From NCBI GenBank assembly GCA_965217825.1, contig OZ244571.1, positions 1,240,001 to 1,304,000 on the forward strand: DNA of 64,000 bases, in the 5' to 3' direction. The position numbers and the translations under genes were made by a program. Positions 16,910 to 26,525 of this stretch are shown in pieces; positions within the stretch are counted from its first letter, which is position 1, and each line of letters begins with the position of its first letter. Below the pieces are notes generated by a model, which saw only the letters and a list, made by a program, of their open reading frames with translations, ran no database searches and was not told where the DNA came from. This stretch comes from VXNE01 sp965217825. Lineage in GTDB: Bacteria; Pseudomonadota; Gammaproteobacteria; Pseudomonadales; Azotimanducaceae.

Positions 16910-18229
16910 GTGAACGCAACCCCTCAATCGGAGGCGGTCATGCTGCTCACCGTCTCGTTCGGCAAAACCGACCGTGAGAGCGCCAGGCCACTGACTCCCA
17001 AAGAATGGGGCGAGCTCGCCGTATGGCTGAACGAACGGGACCTTGCGCCAGAGGATCTGCTCAAGGGCGATTTGCCAAGGCTGCTTGGCGACTGGCACCA
17101 CCCAAAAGTGACAGGCGAGCGCATCGAAACCCTGCTGAGCCGGGGAGCGACGCTCGGATTCGCCCTGGAAAAGTGGCAGAGGGCGGGTTTGTGGGTGCTG
17201 ATGCGGTCAGACCCCGAGTATCCAAAGCGCCTGAAACATCATCTTGGGTGGAAGGCGCCGGCGGTCCTGTTTGGCTGTGGTAACAAGAACCTTCTGGGCG
17301 CAGATAGCATAGCGGTAATTGGTTCCAGGCATGCTGACGATGCTGACATTCGCGTCGCAGAAAGCATCGGGCGACAAGCTGCTGAACGCGAACGGTCGGT
17401 CGTATCCGGCGGTGCCGCAGGCGTCGATCAGGCAGCGATGCGCGGTGCTCTTTGTGCCGAGGGGACGGCAATCGGCGTTCTGGCGGATAGCCTCCTTCGG
17501 TCCGCGACTTCGACGAAGTACCGCAAATACCTGATGTCGGGCGATCTGGCGTTGATTTCACCGTTCAACCCGGAAGCGCGTTTCCATGTAGGCAACGCCA
17601 TGGCGCGCAACAAGTACATCTATTGCTTGGCCCAAGACGCTATCGTGATCAGCAGTACAGCCCACAACGGCGGAACATGGAATGGTGCCGTCGAGAACCT
17701 GAATGGAGGATGGGTGCCTCTATGGGTCAAGCAGACTGAAACTCCAGGTTCAGGCAACCCCAAGCTTGTCGAGCTCGGGGGGCGGTGGCTGGAAGACCTC
17801 GATGATCCTGCGTTCGCTACGCAAGTGCATTGCCGGGACTCCGGTCGGGAGTCGAATCCAAACGGTGAAGCGTCGTGTCAATTGCCCGGTGTCGGGCAAG
17901 AGGAATCGTCAGATGCGGCGAAGCAAGTCGAACACTCGCTTCGGCCCGTATCTTCAGGCTCGGACCGGCCGAATACGCGGAGCCGGGAAATCCAGCAATC
18001 GCCCCAGGGCGAGAGCGTCGACTTTGCCGAAGAACTTTATCGACAGGTCCGGTTGTTGGTGCCTGTCCTCTGCGCGGAACCGAAGAGGGCTGGAGCCATA
18101 GCGGATGCGCTTGGTGTGACCAAGCCTACGGCCGATGCCTGGATAAGGCGGCTTGTCCAGGAACGAATCTTGGTGAAGATTGCAAAGCCCGTGCGCTACG
18201 TTACCCGCGAGAGGGACCTCATCGGGTAA
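16910..18229 (+). CDS. DprA/Smf-like Rossmann-fold protein with C-terminal winged helix
   Basis: 439 aa. Residues 100-280 form the DprA-type Rossmann fold: SDPEYPKRLKHHL, APAVLFGCGNKNLL, SIAVIGSRHADD, SGGAAGVDQAAMRGAL and NKYIYCLAQDAIV. A low-complexity linker (about 300-365) leads to a helix-turn-helix (AGAIADALGVTKPTADAWIRRL). Housekeeping DprA loads RecA on incoming DNA. This variant, with a long N-terminal PLTPKEWGELAVWL domain, is typical of accessory loci, where its role is not established. A GTG at 16910 fits family N-termini; an ATG at 16940 with GGAGG upstream is an alternative. No partner gene is attached, since the next gene is metabolic. Confidence 0.8.
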   Translation: MNATPQSEAVMLLTVSFGKTDRESARPLTPKEWGELAVWLNERDLAPEDLLKGDLPRLLGDWHHPKVTGERIETLLSRGATLGFALEKWQRAGLWVLMRSDPEYPKRLKHHLGWKAPAVLFGCGNKNLLGADSIAVIGSRHADDADIRVAESIGRQAAERERSVVSGGAAGVDQAAMRGALCAEGTAIGVLADSLLRSATSTKYRKYLMSGDLALISPFNPEARFHVGNAMARNKYIYCLAQDAIVISSTAHNGGTWNGAVENLNGGWVPLWVKQTETPGSGNPKLVELGGRWLEDLDDPAFATQVHCRDSGRESNPNGEASCQLPGVGQEESSDAAKQVEHSLRPVSSGSDRPNTRSREIQQSPQGESVDFAEELYRQVRLLVPVLCAEPKRAGAIADALGVTKPTADAWIRRLVQERILVKIAKPVRYVTRERDLIG

Positions 18230-18333
18230 TTGCCGTTGCGGAATGCCTGCCAGAGACTCCTTCCGGGAAAGTCCCACCCGATAGCGGTAGCATCGCCCCG
18301 CAACGTGCTTGGTGTCGACACCAGGGGGTATTT

Positions 18334-19923
18334 ATGGAGGTTCCGCTCCTCACCGATGATTTTCTGCGCCGTCCGGTGCAGCTCTATCCAAACAAGATTG
18401 CGGTGGTGGACGGCGAGCGACGCTACACGTATGCGGAGCTGCAGGCGCGGGTAAACCGGCTGTCTCACGCGCTGTTGAGTCTCGGCGTGGAACCGGACGA
18501 CCGCGTCTGCATCCTGAGCCCGAACTCCCACTTCTTTCTCGAGAGTTTTTATGCCACGAGCCAGATCGGGGCCGTGCTGGTGCCGCTCAACTACCGCCTG
18601 GTGGCGGCGGACCACGAATACATTCTGAACCACGCCGGCGTGACGGTGCTCCTGGTGGACTACGAGTACACGCGGGTGGTCGACGACATCCGCGCCAACC
18701 TCTCCGCGGTGCGCCATTTCGTGGTTGCCGAGGACCGGGACGAAACGTCCGCGGTCGCGGTGCCCCGGGGCTGGATCGACTGGGAAGGGCTGATTGCGGA
18801 GCAGCCCGACACCGCCCCCGCGCCAATCGAACGCGGCGAAAACGACCTGGTATCTATCAACTACACGTCAGGCACGACCGCGCGTCCCAAGGGCGTGATG
18901 ATGACGCACCGCAACTGCTACGTGAACGCCTACAGCCTGATGACCCATCTGCGCGTCTGCCACGACGACGTCGAGCTATGGACGCTACCGATGTTCCATT
19001 GCAACGGTTGGGGCGGCGTCTACGCGCTTACCGGCGTGGGCGGCACGCATGTGGTCTTGCGCGCCGTCGACGGCGCCGAAATCTACGGCCTCATCGAGCG
19101 CGAAAAGGTGACGTTCGCCTGCATGGCGCCGGCGGTGCTGCGCACCATCCTGGACTATCGCGACAAGGACCGGCACGCCATCACGACGAAGCCGCGTTTC
19201 ACGGTCGCGGGAGCGCCGCCGCCGGCGGCATTCATCGAGCGGCTCGAACAAGAACTCGGGTGGGAGTTCATCCAGATCTACGGTTTGACGGAAACGGCAC
19301 CGTTGCTGACCGTGTCCCAACCCGACCATGAAACGGACCGGACCGACTACGCGCGCCGGGCGCGGGCGGGTGTGCCGGCGGTGGGCGTTGATATCGTGTT
19401 GCGGGATGAACAGGGCAGGCCGGTGCCGCAGGACGGTGTCACCGTGGGCGAGGTGTGCGCGCGTTCCAATGTTGTGTTCAAGGGTTACTGGAAACAGCCG
19501 GAGGAGACGGCGAAGGCGATCCAGGACGGCTATTTCCACACCGGCGATCTGGCCGTCTGCGACGCTTTCGGCAACATTCATATCGTTGACCGCAAGAAGG
19601 ACGTGATCATCTCGGGGGGCGAGAACATCAGTTCTCCCGACATCGAGGATGCGCTGTACCGTCACCCGGCGGTGATGGAGTGCGCGGTCATCGGCGTCCC
19701 CCACGAGAAGTGGGGCGAGACGCCCAAGGCGCTGGTCGTCCTGCGCGAGGGCGAAGCAGCGACGGAAGCAGAAGTCATCGCCTTCTGCCGCGAGCGTCTG
19801 GCGCACTTCAAATGCCCCACCTCGGTGGAGTTCCGCGACGAGTTGCCGCGCACCGCCACGGGCAAGCTGCAGAAATTCAAGCTGCGCGAGCCCTATTGGG
19901 AAGGAGAACGTCGGGTAGGCTAA
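18334..19923 (+). CDS. Acyl-CoA synthetase (AMP-forming, fatty-acid CoA ligase family)
   Basis: 529 aa from the ATG at 18334; the open frame upstream to 17875 overlaps the DprA-like gene and is not family-like. It activates a carboxylic acid to acyl-AMP and then acyl-CoA. The ANL motifs are all present: the P-loop YTSGTTARPKGVMMTH, IYGLTETAPLL, HTGDLAV, DRKKDVIISGGENIS, and the C-terminal catalytic lysine in PRTATGKLQKFKLRE. It is closest to medium- or long-chain fatty-acyl-CoA ligases; the substrate is not predictable. Apparently monocistronic, 104 bp after the DprA-like gene. Confidence 0.92.
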   Translation: MEVPLLTDDFLRRPVQLYPNKIAVVDGERRYTYAELQARVNRLSHALLSLGVEPDDRVCILSPNSHFFLESFYATSQIGAVLVPLNYRLVAADHEYILNHAGVTVLLVDYEYTRVVDDIRANLSAVRHFVVAEDRDETSAVAVPRGWIDWEGLIAEQPDTAPAPIERGENDLVSINYTSGTTARPKGVMMTHRNCYVNAYSLMTHLRVCHDDVELWTLPMFHCNGWGGVYALTGVGGTHVVLRAVDGAEIYGLIEREKVTFACMAPAVLRTILDYRDKDRHAITTKPRFTVAGAPPPAAFIERLEQELGWEFIQIYGLTETAPLLTVSQPDHETDRTDYARRARAGVPAVGVDIVLRDEQGRPVPQDGVTVGEVCARSNVVFKGYWKQPEETAKAIQDGYFHTGDLAVCDAFGNIHIVDRKKDVIISGGENISSPDIEDALYRHPAVMECAVIGVPHEKWGETPKALVVLREGEAATEAEVIAFCRERLAHFKCPTSVEFRDELPRTATGKLQKFKLREPYWEGERRVG

Positions 19924-20080
19924 CGCCGCCAATCCCCTCGCCTGATGGCTCGGTGCCTGGCCCCAGTAAGTCCGAAAGGTGAGCTGACTGGGTCGGCCCG
20001 GCCGAGGAAGCGTCGGTGCCGGCCGAGCCTGACACTTCGGACGCCCCAACGACGGAGTGATCGGCGCCGGGGATGCGCGG

Positions 20081-21415
20081 CTACCCGGACATCGCGACGT
20101 CGGCGAACCGTATACGCGCCATCAACGCCGAGCGCTCGGGGTTCCAGTGCTGCGTGTCGCCGACGGCGGCGATTTTCTTCAGCATTTCGTAGAAGTTCCC
20201 CGCCACGGTGATGTTGCGCACCGGGCGGATGCGTTCGCCGTCTCGGCATAGAAAGCCGGCAGCACCAAAGCTGAAGTCTCCGGAAACCGGATTCCCGCCC
20301 GAGTGCAAGCCAGCGAGATCGACGATTTCCAGGTATTCACCGCCGGTGAGCGTGTCCTCGTCGACATCGCCGGGACCGACCTCGAGTTGGTGCAATCCGA
20401 CGCCGAGGGATGATCGGGGGGACCGGGCGGCGTTGCACGTATTGGGGACATCGAAGTGCGTCGCGGTGGCGCTGTTGTGGACAAGCGTGCGCAGGATTCC
20501 GCCATCGACCAGCGTCGTCGTGGATGTGGGCAAGCCCTCGTCGTCGAACAGCGCGTAGCCCAGGCCGTCCGCGTCGAGCGGCGCGTCCCGAATGGTGAGT
20601 GTGTCCACGGCAATGCGCTCGCCCACCTTGTCGCGCAACGGATTGATTCCATCCCTCGCATTCTTCGCGGAGAACATATCGCGGAATACGGCGAACAGGT
20701 CCGCCTGGCGTTCGACGTCGAACAGGACGTCATGGTGTTTGCTCGGTATGGCCTCGCCCTGGAGCATCGCGACGCAGCGCCGGTAGGTCTCGTCGACGAT
20801 CCAGGCGGTGTCGATTTCGTCGAACCGGCGCGCGCACCGCTGGACGCCTTCGAGCGCGTCCCTGTCGCCGTCACTCAAGAGGGCGTAGGCGTAAGCTCTG
20901 CAGATGCGGTTCCTGCTGTGCGCGGTGCGGCCGGTCGTCGCGAAGACGTGCCGTTCGGCCGTCAGGTCCCGGACACCGTTGTCGGGCACGCTGCGGACGT
21001 TGTCGCGGGCGGTGAGTTCCCGCTCGAGGTAGAGCGCCGCCTCGATCTTCGCTTCCACGGACGTGGGATCGTCGGGGCAGAGGATGGCGTCGTCGGTCAC
21101 CAGGGCCGTGGCGCCGGCGGCGACTGATTCGGCGGGGTCGACGCGCGCGAACGTGGCGTTGACGAGCGCCTGCTCCACCATGGAATCCAGGGCCGCGGGA
21201 TCGCTGGCTTCGCTATAGGCGATGCCGGTGCGGTCATCCTTGACAACCCGCAAGCCGTAGACGCGGGTCGATGTAATCTTGTGCTCCTCGAGTTCTCCGT
21301 CGTGCGCCGTGAGGGATAGCGACGACTGCTCGCCGACGACGAGGTCACCGACCGCGCCGGCCGCAAGAACCCGGTCGAGGATGCGCTCGGCGTTGGCTTC
21401 GACGCCGCCGGACAT
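20081..21415 (-). CDS. pmbA: TldE/PmbA metalloprotease subunit
   Basis: 444 aa. PmbA (TldE) is the partner of the zinc protease TldD, which trims unfolded or leader peptides, for example in microcin maturation. It has the N-terminal LTAHDGELEEHK and GLRVVKDDRTG, the C-terminal HNSATATHF, SLGVGLHQLEVGPGD, SGDFSFGAAGFLCRDGE and ITVAGNFYEMLKKI blocks of the family, and no HExxxH, as expected for the non-catalytic subunit. The start ATG at 21415 overlaps the tldD stop by one base (TGATG), so the two are translationally coupled in a tldD-pmbA operon. Confidence 0.93.
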   Translation of the reverse strand: MSGGVEANAERILDRVLAAGAVGDLVVGEQSSLSLTAHDGELEEHKITSTRVYGLRVVKDDRTGIAYSEASDPAALDSMVEQALVNATFARVDPAESVAAGATALVTDDAILCPDDPTSVEAKIEAALYLERELTARDNVRSVPDNGVRDLTAERHVFATTGRTAHSRNRICRAYAYALLSDGDRDALEGVQRCARRFDEIDTAWIVDETYRRCVAMLQGEAIPSKHHDVLFDVERQADLFAVFRDMFSAKNARDGINPLRDKVGERIAVDTLTIRDAPLDADGLGYALFDDEGLPTSTTTLVDGGILRTLVHNSATATHFDVPNTCNAARSPRSSLGVGLHQLEVGPGDVDEDTLTGGEYLEIVDLAGLHSGGNPVSGDFSFGAAGFLCRDGERIRPVRNITVAGNFYEMLKKIAAVGDTQHWNPERSALMARIRFADVAMSG

Positions 21416-22800
21416 CAAGAGTTCCCGCCCACCAGGATGTCGTCCACCTTTAACGTCGCCTGGCCCACGGTGGTCGGCACCATGCCGGAGACGGAGCCGC
21501 ACATGCCGGTCGCCAAGGCAAAGTCGCGGCCGACCATCGATATGCGTTTCAGGACATCGGGGCCGGTGCTGATCAAGGTCGCTGCCTTGACAGGATGGCG
21601 AATCTTGCCGTCCTCGACGTAGTAGCCCTCGGTTACCGCGAAGTTGAATTCCCCGGTGCCGGGCTCGACCGAGCCCCCGCCCATATGCGAGGCATACACG
21701 CCGCGGTCGATCGAGGAGATCATGTCGTCGAAGCTCGCGGCGCCCGGTTCGATGAACGTGTTGCGCATCCGCGAGGCGGGCGCGAACCGGTAACCCTGGC
21801 GGCGGCCGGACCCGGTGCGCGGTAGCCCCGTCTGGGCGGCGCCGACGTGATCGGCAAGGAAGTTGACGAGCTTGCCGTCCTTGATGAGTTGCGTGCGCTC
21901 GGTGGGCATGCCCTCGTCGTCGATGTTGATGGAGCCCCATTCCCGAACCAGCGTACCGTCGTCGACGGCGTTCACCACCGGGTTGGCGATCATCTCGCCG
22001 AGCTTGTCGTGAAACACGGATGCCTTTTTGGCGACCGACGTGGTCTCCAAGAGATGCCCGCAGGCTTCGTGGAAGATCACGCCGCCGAAGCCGTTGCCGA
22101 TCACGACCGGCATACGACCGGAAGGACAGGGCCTCGCCGATAGATTCATCAGGGCCTGGCGTGCTGCTTCGGCACCGCATTCCGCGGGGTCGAGGGTCTC
22201 GACGATTTCCCAGCCCAGGAGGCCGCCGTCGGTCTTCATGCCGGTGGCCTGTTCGGAGCCGTTGGACGCTATGGCTTGCACCCGCGTGCGGATGTAGTGG
22301 CGCGTGTCGCGGATATGCAGGCCCTCGCTGTTGAAGATCTCGACCGCCTGTTCGCGCTGCCCGCAGACGCCCTGGGTCTGGGAGATGAGGTTGCTGGCTG
22401 CGCGCGCGGCCCGATCGGCCGCGAGCAGATAGCCCACCTTGTCGCGCACTTCCGAGTCCTTGGCAAGGGTCCGTTCCGCCCCGTGGACATCCGCCGCGGC
22501 GCGAAAGTCGAACGCCTGCGCGGTGGTGGCCGGATCGCGGCGGTCCTTGGCCGCGAGATCGGAGACGATGCGCTTGAGTTCTTCCGCATCCGTGCGGTTG
22601 GTGTAGCCGTAGAGCACCTTGGCGCCGTATACCAGCCGGACGCCGACGCCGAAGTCGATGCCGGAGGCGATGTCCCGGACCTGGTTCGACAGGGTGGCGA
22701 TGTTGTTGACCTGGTTGCGCTCCACGAACACCTCGGCGAAGTCGGCGCCGAGGGCGATGGCGTGGTCGATGGCGGATTGCGCGACGCGGGTGTCGAGCAC
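21415..22800 (-). CDS. tldD: TldD zinc metalloprotease
   Basis: 461 aa from a GTG at 22800. AAGGAGAA lies upstream at good spacing, which decides this start over the longer open frame. The catalytic zinc motif HEACGH is near residue 230, within IGNGFGGVIFHEACGHLLE, followed by INIDDEGMPTERTQLIKDG and RNTFIEPG. It forms a hetero-oligomer with PmbA, encoded immediately downstream. Both subunits are intact, so this housekeeping proteolysis system appears functional in a region with many broken genes. Confidence 0.95.
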   Translation of the reverse strand: MLDTRVAQSAIDHAIALGADFAEVFVERNQVNNIATLSNQVRDIASGIDFGVGVRLVYGAKVLYGYTNRTDAEELKRIVSDLAAKDRRDPATTAQAFDFRAAADVHGAERTLAKDSEVRDKVGYLLAADRAARAASNLISQTQGVCGQREQAVEIFNSEGLHIRDTRHYIRTRVQAIASNGSEQATGMKTDGGLLGWEIVETLDPAECGAEAARQALMNLSARPCPSGRMPVVIGNGFGGVIFHEACGHLLETTSVAKKASVFHDKLGEMIANPVVNAVDDGTLVREWGSINIDDEGMPTERTQLIKDGKLVNFLADHVGAAQTGLPRTGSGRRQGYRFAPASRMRNTFIEPGAASFDDMISSIDRGVYASHMGGGSVEPGTGEFNFAVTEGYYVEDGKIRHPVKAATLISTGPDVLKRISMVGRDFALATGMCGSVSGMVPTTVGQATLKVDDILVGGNS

Positions 22801-22987
22801 GGGGTTCTCCTTTCGTACATGCGTTGTTTGGACCAAAGGCTCGTCGACCTCAAGCGGGGTACGGGCATGCGTACGCGATTGGAGGTACGTCGGGCTGGCT
22901 GGACGGGAGTTTGTCACAAGCCGGCGCGATGCTCGACCGCTGATCGCGACCCGGCGACCAGGGCACGAGGGAAGAAACTCGGCCGTC

Positions 22988-23010
22988 GGCCCGGACCGAA
23001 TCTCCGGGCC
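22988..23010 (-). terminator. GC-rich hairpin just after ileS, possible terminator
   Basis: A perfect 8-bp stem, GGCCCGGA (22988-22995) with TCCGGGCC (23003-23010) and a 7-nt loop, lies 15 bp after the ileS stop. The downstream strand has only a weak pyrimidine run (GAGTTTCTTCC), so intrinsic termination is possible but not certain. Confidence 0.4.
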
Positions 23011-23024
23011 AGGGCACCGGCCAG

Positions 23025-26000
23025 CTACCGCGGGTCGATTCGAGCGAGTCCGATCGTCCATCGCTCTTCGCCGAGCGCGTGCTCGGCCGAATGCGCGGGC
23101 GACCAATCCGGCTCGCGCCAGCGAGTCGCCAGGGTCTCCTCCATCACGTAGTCCCGATGCTGATCGAGCGCAGCGGCGATGTCGGACGATCCTTCGATGC
23201 TGAGCGCGATCCGATCCGAGACGTCAAGCCCCGCCTGCTTGCGGGCTTCCTGCACGGTGCGCACGAGTTCCCGCGCGAGGCCCTCTTGCACAAGGCCCTC
23301 TGTCAACGTGGTGTCGAGGCCCACGAGGTAGCCGCTTGCTTCGGCGCAGGCATAGCCCTCGGCCGACGTCGACTCAACCAGCACGTCCTCCGGTTCGAAG
23401 GTGAAGGTCTCGTTGTCCGCCACCACTTCGAAAGGCCGGCCATCGGTCACGGCCGCGGCGATGGCGCGGCCGTCCGCGTGCGCCAGCGCATCGCGGATCG
23501 CGGGGACGCGCCTACCGTAGCGCTTGCCGATGCGCGGCAGGTTCGGCTTGACGCGGTAGCTCAGGAGATCGGCATCCGAGCCAAGCACTTCCACCGCCTT
23601 GACGTTAAGTTCTTCGCTGATTTGATGCGCGTGGCGCGCAAGGATGCCGGCGTGCGCGGCGTCGGGTGTGCGCACCAACAGGCGCGAAAGCGGCTGGCGC
23701 ACGCGCAGGCCGCTGCGGTTACGCGCCGCCCGGCCGAGTCCGACTACGCGCTGTACGACTTCGAGTTCGGCGAGCAGGGCGTCGTCGCGGGCTGCGGGAT
23801 CGGGCACCGGCCACTCGCTCATATGGACGCTGATCGGTGCCGTCTCGTCGACTCCCCGCGCGAGGTTCTGGTGCGCCGTTTCGCTCAAGAAAGGCATGAT
23901 CGGTGCCATCAGCCGGTTCACGGTGTGCAGGCACTCGTACAGCGTCAGGTAGGCGGCCTGTTTGTCGCTGCCCTCGGCGGCTTTCCAGAACCGCCGACGG
24001 TTGCGCCGCACGTACCAGTTGCTGAGCTGATCGACGAACGACTCGATCGCCCGGCCCGCCGCCAGCACGTCGTATGACTCCAGTGCCCGCGTGGCGACCG
24101 CCACCGTCTCATGCAGCGCCGCGAGCGCCCAACGGTCGATCTCGGGGCGTTCGGCGAGCGGCACGTCGCTCAAGATATCGACTTCGTCGAGTCTTGCGTA
24201 CATGACGAAGAACGCGTAGGTGTTCCAGTACGTATTGATGAATCCGGCCGCGACTTCGCGAACCAATTCGACCGATATGCGCTTTTGCGCCTCCGGCGCC
24301 AGTCGGCACGATAGGTACCAGCGCAGCGGGTCGGCGCCGACATGGTCGAAGACCTCGTACGGATCGAGCATGTTGCCCAGCGATTTCGACATCTTCTTGC
24401 CGTCCTTGTCGACGATGTGGGCGAGGCAGATGCAGTTCCTGTAGGCGACGCTGTCCGACACCAGCACTGAGATGGCGTGCAGCGAGTAGAACCAGCCGCG
24501 CGTCTGATCGATCGCCTCGCAGATGTAGTCGGCGGGGAATCGGCTTTCCAGCAGGTCGGCGTTCTCGAACGGGTAGTGGAACTGCGCGTAGGGCATGGCG
24601 CCCGAATCGAACCAGCAGTCGATCACCTCGGGGACGCGCCGGTAAGTCCGCCCGTTGTCCGGGTGCGTGAAGGTGATCTCATCGACTGCGGGCCGGTGGA
24701 GATCGACATCGGCCAGGCTCCGGCCACAGAGCGACTCGAGTTCCGCTATCGAGCCGATGCACATGTAATCGCCGTGGCCATCGGTCCAGACGGGCAGCGG
24801 CGTGCCCCAGAATCGTTCGCGCGATAGCGCCCAATCGATGTTGTTCTCAAGCCAGTTGCCGAAGCGTCCGTCGCGGATCGTTTCCGGCACCCAGTTGATG
24901 GACTGGTTCAGCTCCGCCATGCGGTCCCGCAACCGGCTGGTCTCGATGAACCACGCGTCCTTCGCGTAGTAGATCAGCGGGTCGCCGGTGCGCCACCCGT
25001 GCGGATAGTTGTGCAAAACACGTTCGGAGCGGTACATGAGGCCGCGTTGTTCGAGCAGCGCGACGAGGATCGGGTCGGCGTCCTTGAAGAACTTCCCCGC
25101 CACGGGTTCCACCGCCGACACGAAACAGCCATCGAGACCGACGCCATGCACGACGGGCAGGCCGTTCTTCCGACCCAGTTGGAGGTCGTCCTCGCCATAC
25201 GCCGGCGCGCAGTGCACGATGCCGGTACCTTCCTCGACGGTGACGAAGTCCGCCGTCCAGACCTGACAGATCGGGCCGTCGGCCGGCAGGTAGTCGAACG
25301 GTCGGGCGTAGCCGATCCCCGCCAGGTCAGCGCCCTTGACCCGCTTCTCGACGGTGTATTCGGCGCCGCGCAACGCGGGCTCGACCAGGGCCTCGGCAAG
25401 GATCAGGGTCTCGTCCCCGACGCGCGCGAAGATGTAGTCGACATCGGGGTGCGCCGCGAGCGCCAGGTTCGACGGGAGTGTCCATGGCGTGGTCGTCCAG
25501 ACGAGGAAGGATGTGCGATGTTCGCCCTTGACTGGAAAGCGCACGTAGATCGAGGGATCGTCGACTTCCCTGTAGCCGAGGGCGACTTCGTGCGACGACA
25601 GCGTGGCGCCTATGTGCGGGTCGTAGGGGACCACCTTGTAGCCTCGGTAAATGAGACCCTTGTCCCATATTTGCCGGAGCAGCCACCAGACAGACTCTAT
25701 GTAGGAGTCGTCGAAAGTGTAGTAGGCATCGGACATGTTCACCCAAAAACCCATGCGCTCGGTCATCCGCTCCCAATCGTCGATGTAGAGCTGTACCGAC
25801 TCGCGGCACCTGCGCGTGAACTCCGCCACGCCAACCTGGCGTTCGATCTCTCCCTTGTCGAATATCCCGAGTTCCTTCTCGATTTCGTGCTCGACCGGTA
25901 GGCCGTGGGTGTCCCAACCGGCCTTGCGCGGGCAGTGATAGCCCCGCATGTGCTTGAAGCGCGGAAAGATGTCCTTGAACGTGCGCGCGAGGACATGGTG

Positions 26001-26171
26001 GATGCCGGGCTTGCCGTTGGCGGTCGGCGGCCCTTCGTTCCAGATATACAGCGGCCGACCCTCGCTCTGTTGCTGGGCCGCGTTGAACACGTCATGCTCG
26101 CGCCACAGCGCGAGTATTTCCGCTTCGAGCTGCGTGCCGTCATAGCGGCTCGGCACGTCCTTGAATCCCAT
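23025..26171 (-). CDS. ileS: Isoleucyl-tRNA synthetase, long (type B / IleS2-like) form
   Basis: 1048 aa. It charges tRNA-Ile and edits valine. The HIGH motif appears as GIHHVL inside NEGPPTANGKPGIHHVL (about residue 50), KMSKS as KKMSKSLGN (about 600), and the editing domain contains WTTTPWTLPSNLAL. The length, the CPRKAGWDTHGLPVEHEIEK block and the long C-terminal VLVES...EGLVQEGLARELVRTVQEA region match the eukaryote-like type B enzymes common in Actinobacteria and other non-proteobacterial groups, some of which are mupirocin-insensitive. The ATG at 26171 lies just behind a T-box leader. That pairing suggests the gene and its leader were acquired together. Sure of family; type B assignment by length and motifs. 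Confidence 0.95.
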   Translation of the reverse strand: MGFKDVPSRYDGTQLEAEILALWREHDVFNAAQQQSEGRPLYIWNEGPPTANGKPGIHHVLARTFKDIFPRFKHMRGYHCPRKAGWDTHGLPVEHEIEKELGIFDKGEIERQVGVAEFTRRCRESVQLYIDDWERMTERMGFWVNMSDAYYTFDDSYIESVWWLLRQIWDKGLIYRGYKVVPYDPHIGATLSSHEVALGYREVDDPSIYVRFPVKGEHRTSFLVWTTTPWTLPSNLALAAHPDVDYIFARVGDETLILAEALVEPALRGAEYTVEKRVKGADLAGIGYARPFDYLPADGPICQVWTADFVTVEEGTGIVHCAPAYGEDDLQLGRKNGLPVVHGVGLDGCFVSAVEPVAGKFFKDADPILVALLEQRGLMYRSERVLHNYPHGWRTGDPLIYYAKDAWFIETSRLRDRMAELNQSINWVPETIRDGRFGNWLENNIDWALSRERFWGTPLPVWTDGHGDYMCIGSIAELESLCGRSLADVDLHRPAVDEITFTHPDNGRTYRRVPEVIDCWFDSGAMPYAQFHYPFENADLLESRFPADYICEAIDQTRGWFYSLHAISVLVSDSVAYRNCICLAHIVDKDGKKMSKSLGNMLDPYEVFDHVGADPLRWYLSCRLAPEAQKRISVELVREVAAGFINTYWNTYAFFVMYARLDEVDILSDVPLAERPEIDRWALAALHETVAVATRALESYDVLAAGRAIESFVDQLSNWYVRRNRRRFWKAAEGSDKQAAYLTLYECLHTVNRLMAPIMPFLSETAHQNLARGVDETAPISVHMSEWPVPDPAARDDALLAELEVVQRVVGLGRAARNRSGLRVRQPLSRLLVRTPDAAHAGILARHAHQISEELNVKAVEVLGSDADLLSYRVKPNLPRIGKRYGRRVPAIRDALAHADGRAIAAAVTDGRPFEVVADNETFTFEPEDVLVESTSAEGYACAEASGYLVGLDTTLTEGLVQEGLARELVRTVQEARKQAGLDVSDRIALSIEGSSDIAAALDQHRDYVMEETLATRWREPDWSPAHSAEHALGEERWTIGLARIDPR

Positions 26172-26189
26172 CGCCCGTTGTTCTCCGAA

Positions 26190-26525
26190 CAAAAACCAAA
26201 ACGCCCCGACAACCGATGCTGCGAACCGTCGCGGATTCGTCAGGCATCTATTCTCGGGGCGAAGGTTCGGCCGACTTGCGCGGCCCAACGTCGCGGTACC
26301 ACCCGGTTTCGCACGCGCCTCGCGACGCGAGCCTCAAGCGGTCACAGTACCTGATCGGCGCGATGACCCGGCCCGTTTACGGGGGCCCGCCGGCCGAGCC
26401 TACTGAAATGCGATACATCCGTTCGGTCGGCGGCTCCGGGGTGATCTTCGTCGGCGGCGCAACGCGGAGCTTCCACCATCCTCCGCTCGCTTCGGGCCCG
26501 CTTCAGTCCGACTACTCGTCCCCTT
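26190..26525 (-). promoter_or_regulatory. T-box leader with AUC (Ile) specifier, upstream of ileS
   Basis: Read on the minus strand. The conserved T-box sequence GGGTGGTACCGCG is at 26304-26292, and its UGGU would pair with the ACCA 3' end of tRNA-Ile. Stem I shows AGTA (26516-26513) followed by GTCGG (26512-26508), which pairs with CCGAC (26454-26450). Then comes GAAG, the specifier codon ATC (26445-26443), A and CCCC (26441-26438), the last able to pair with GGGG at 26523-26520. The antiterminator stem CGTCGCG (26327-26321) pairs with CGCGACG (26295-26289). Downstream CGCCCCGA (26261-26254) pairs with TCGGGGCG (26209-26202), followed by TTTTGGTTTTT, an apparent intrinsic terminator 20-30 bp before the ATG. 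Uncharged tRNA-Ile should raise ileS expression. Known T-boxes are overwhelmingly from Gram-positive groups. Confidence 0.88.

Noticed and set aside
22276..26354. Several plus-strand frames opposite tldD and ileS
   Set aside because: Shadow frames. The minus-strand genes carry catalytic motifs and full family length.
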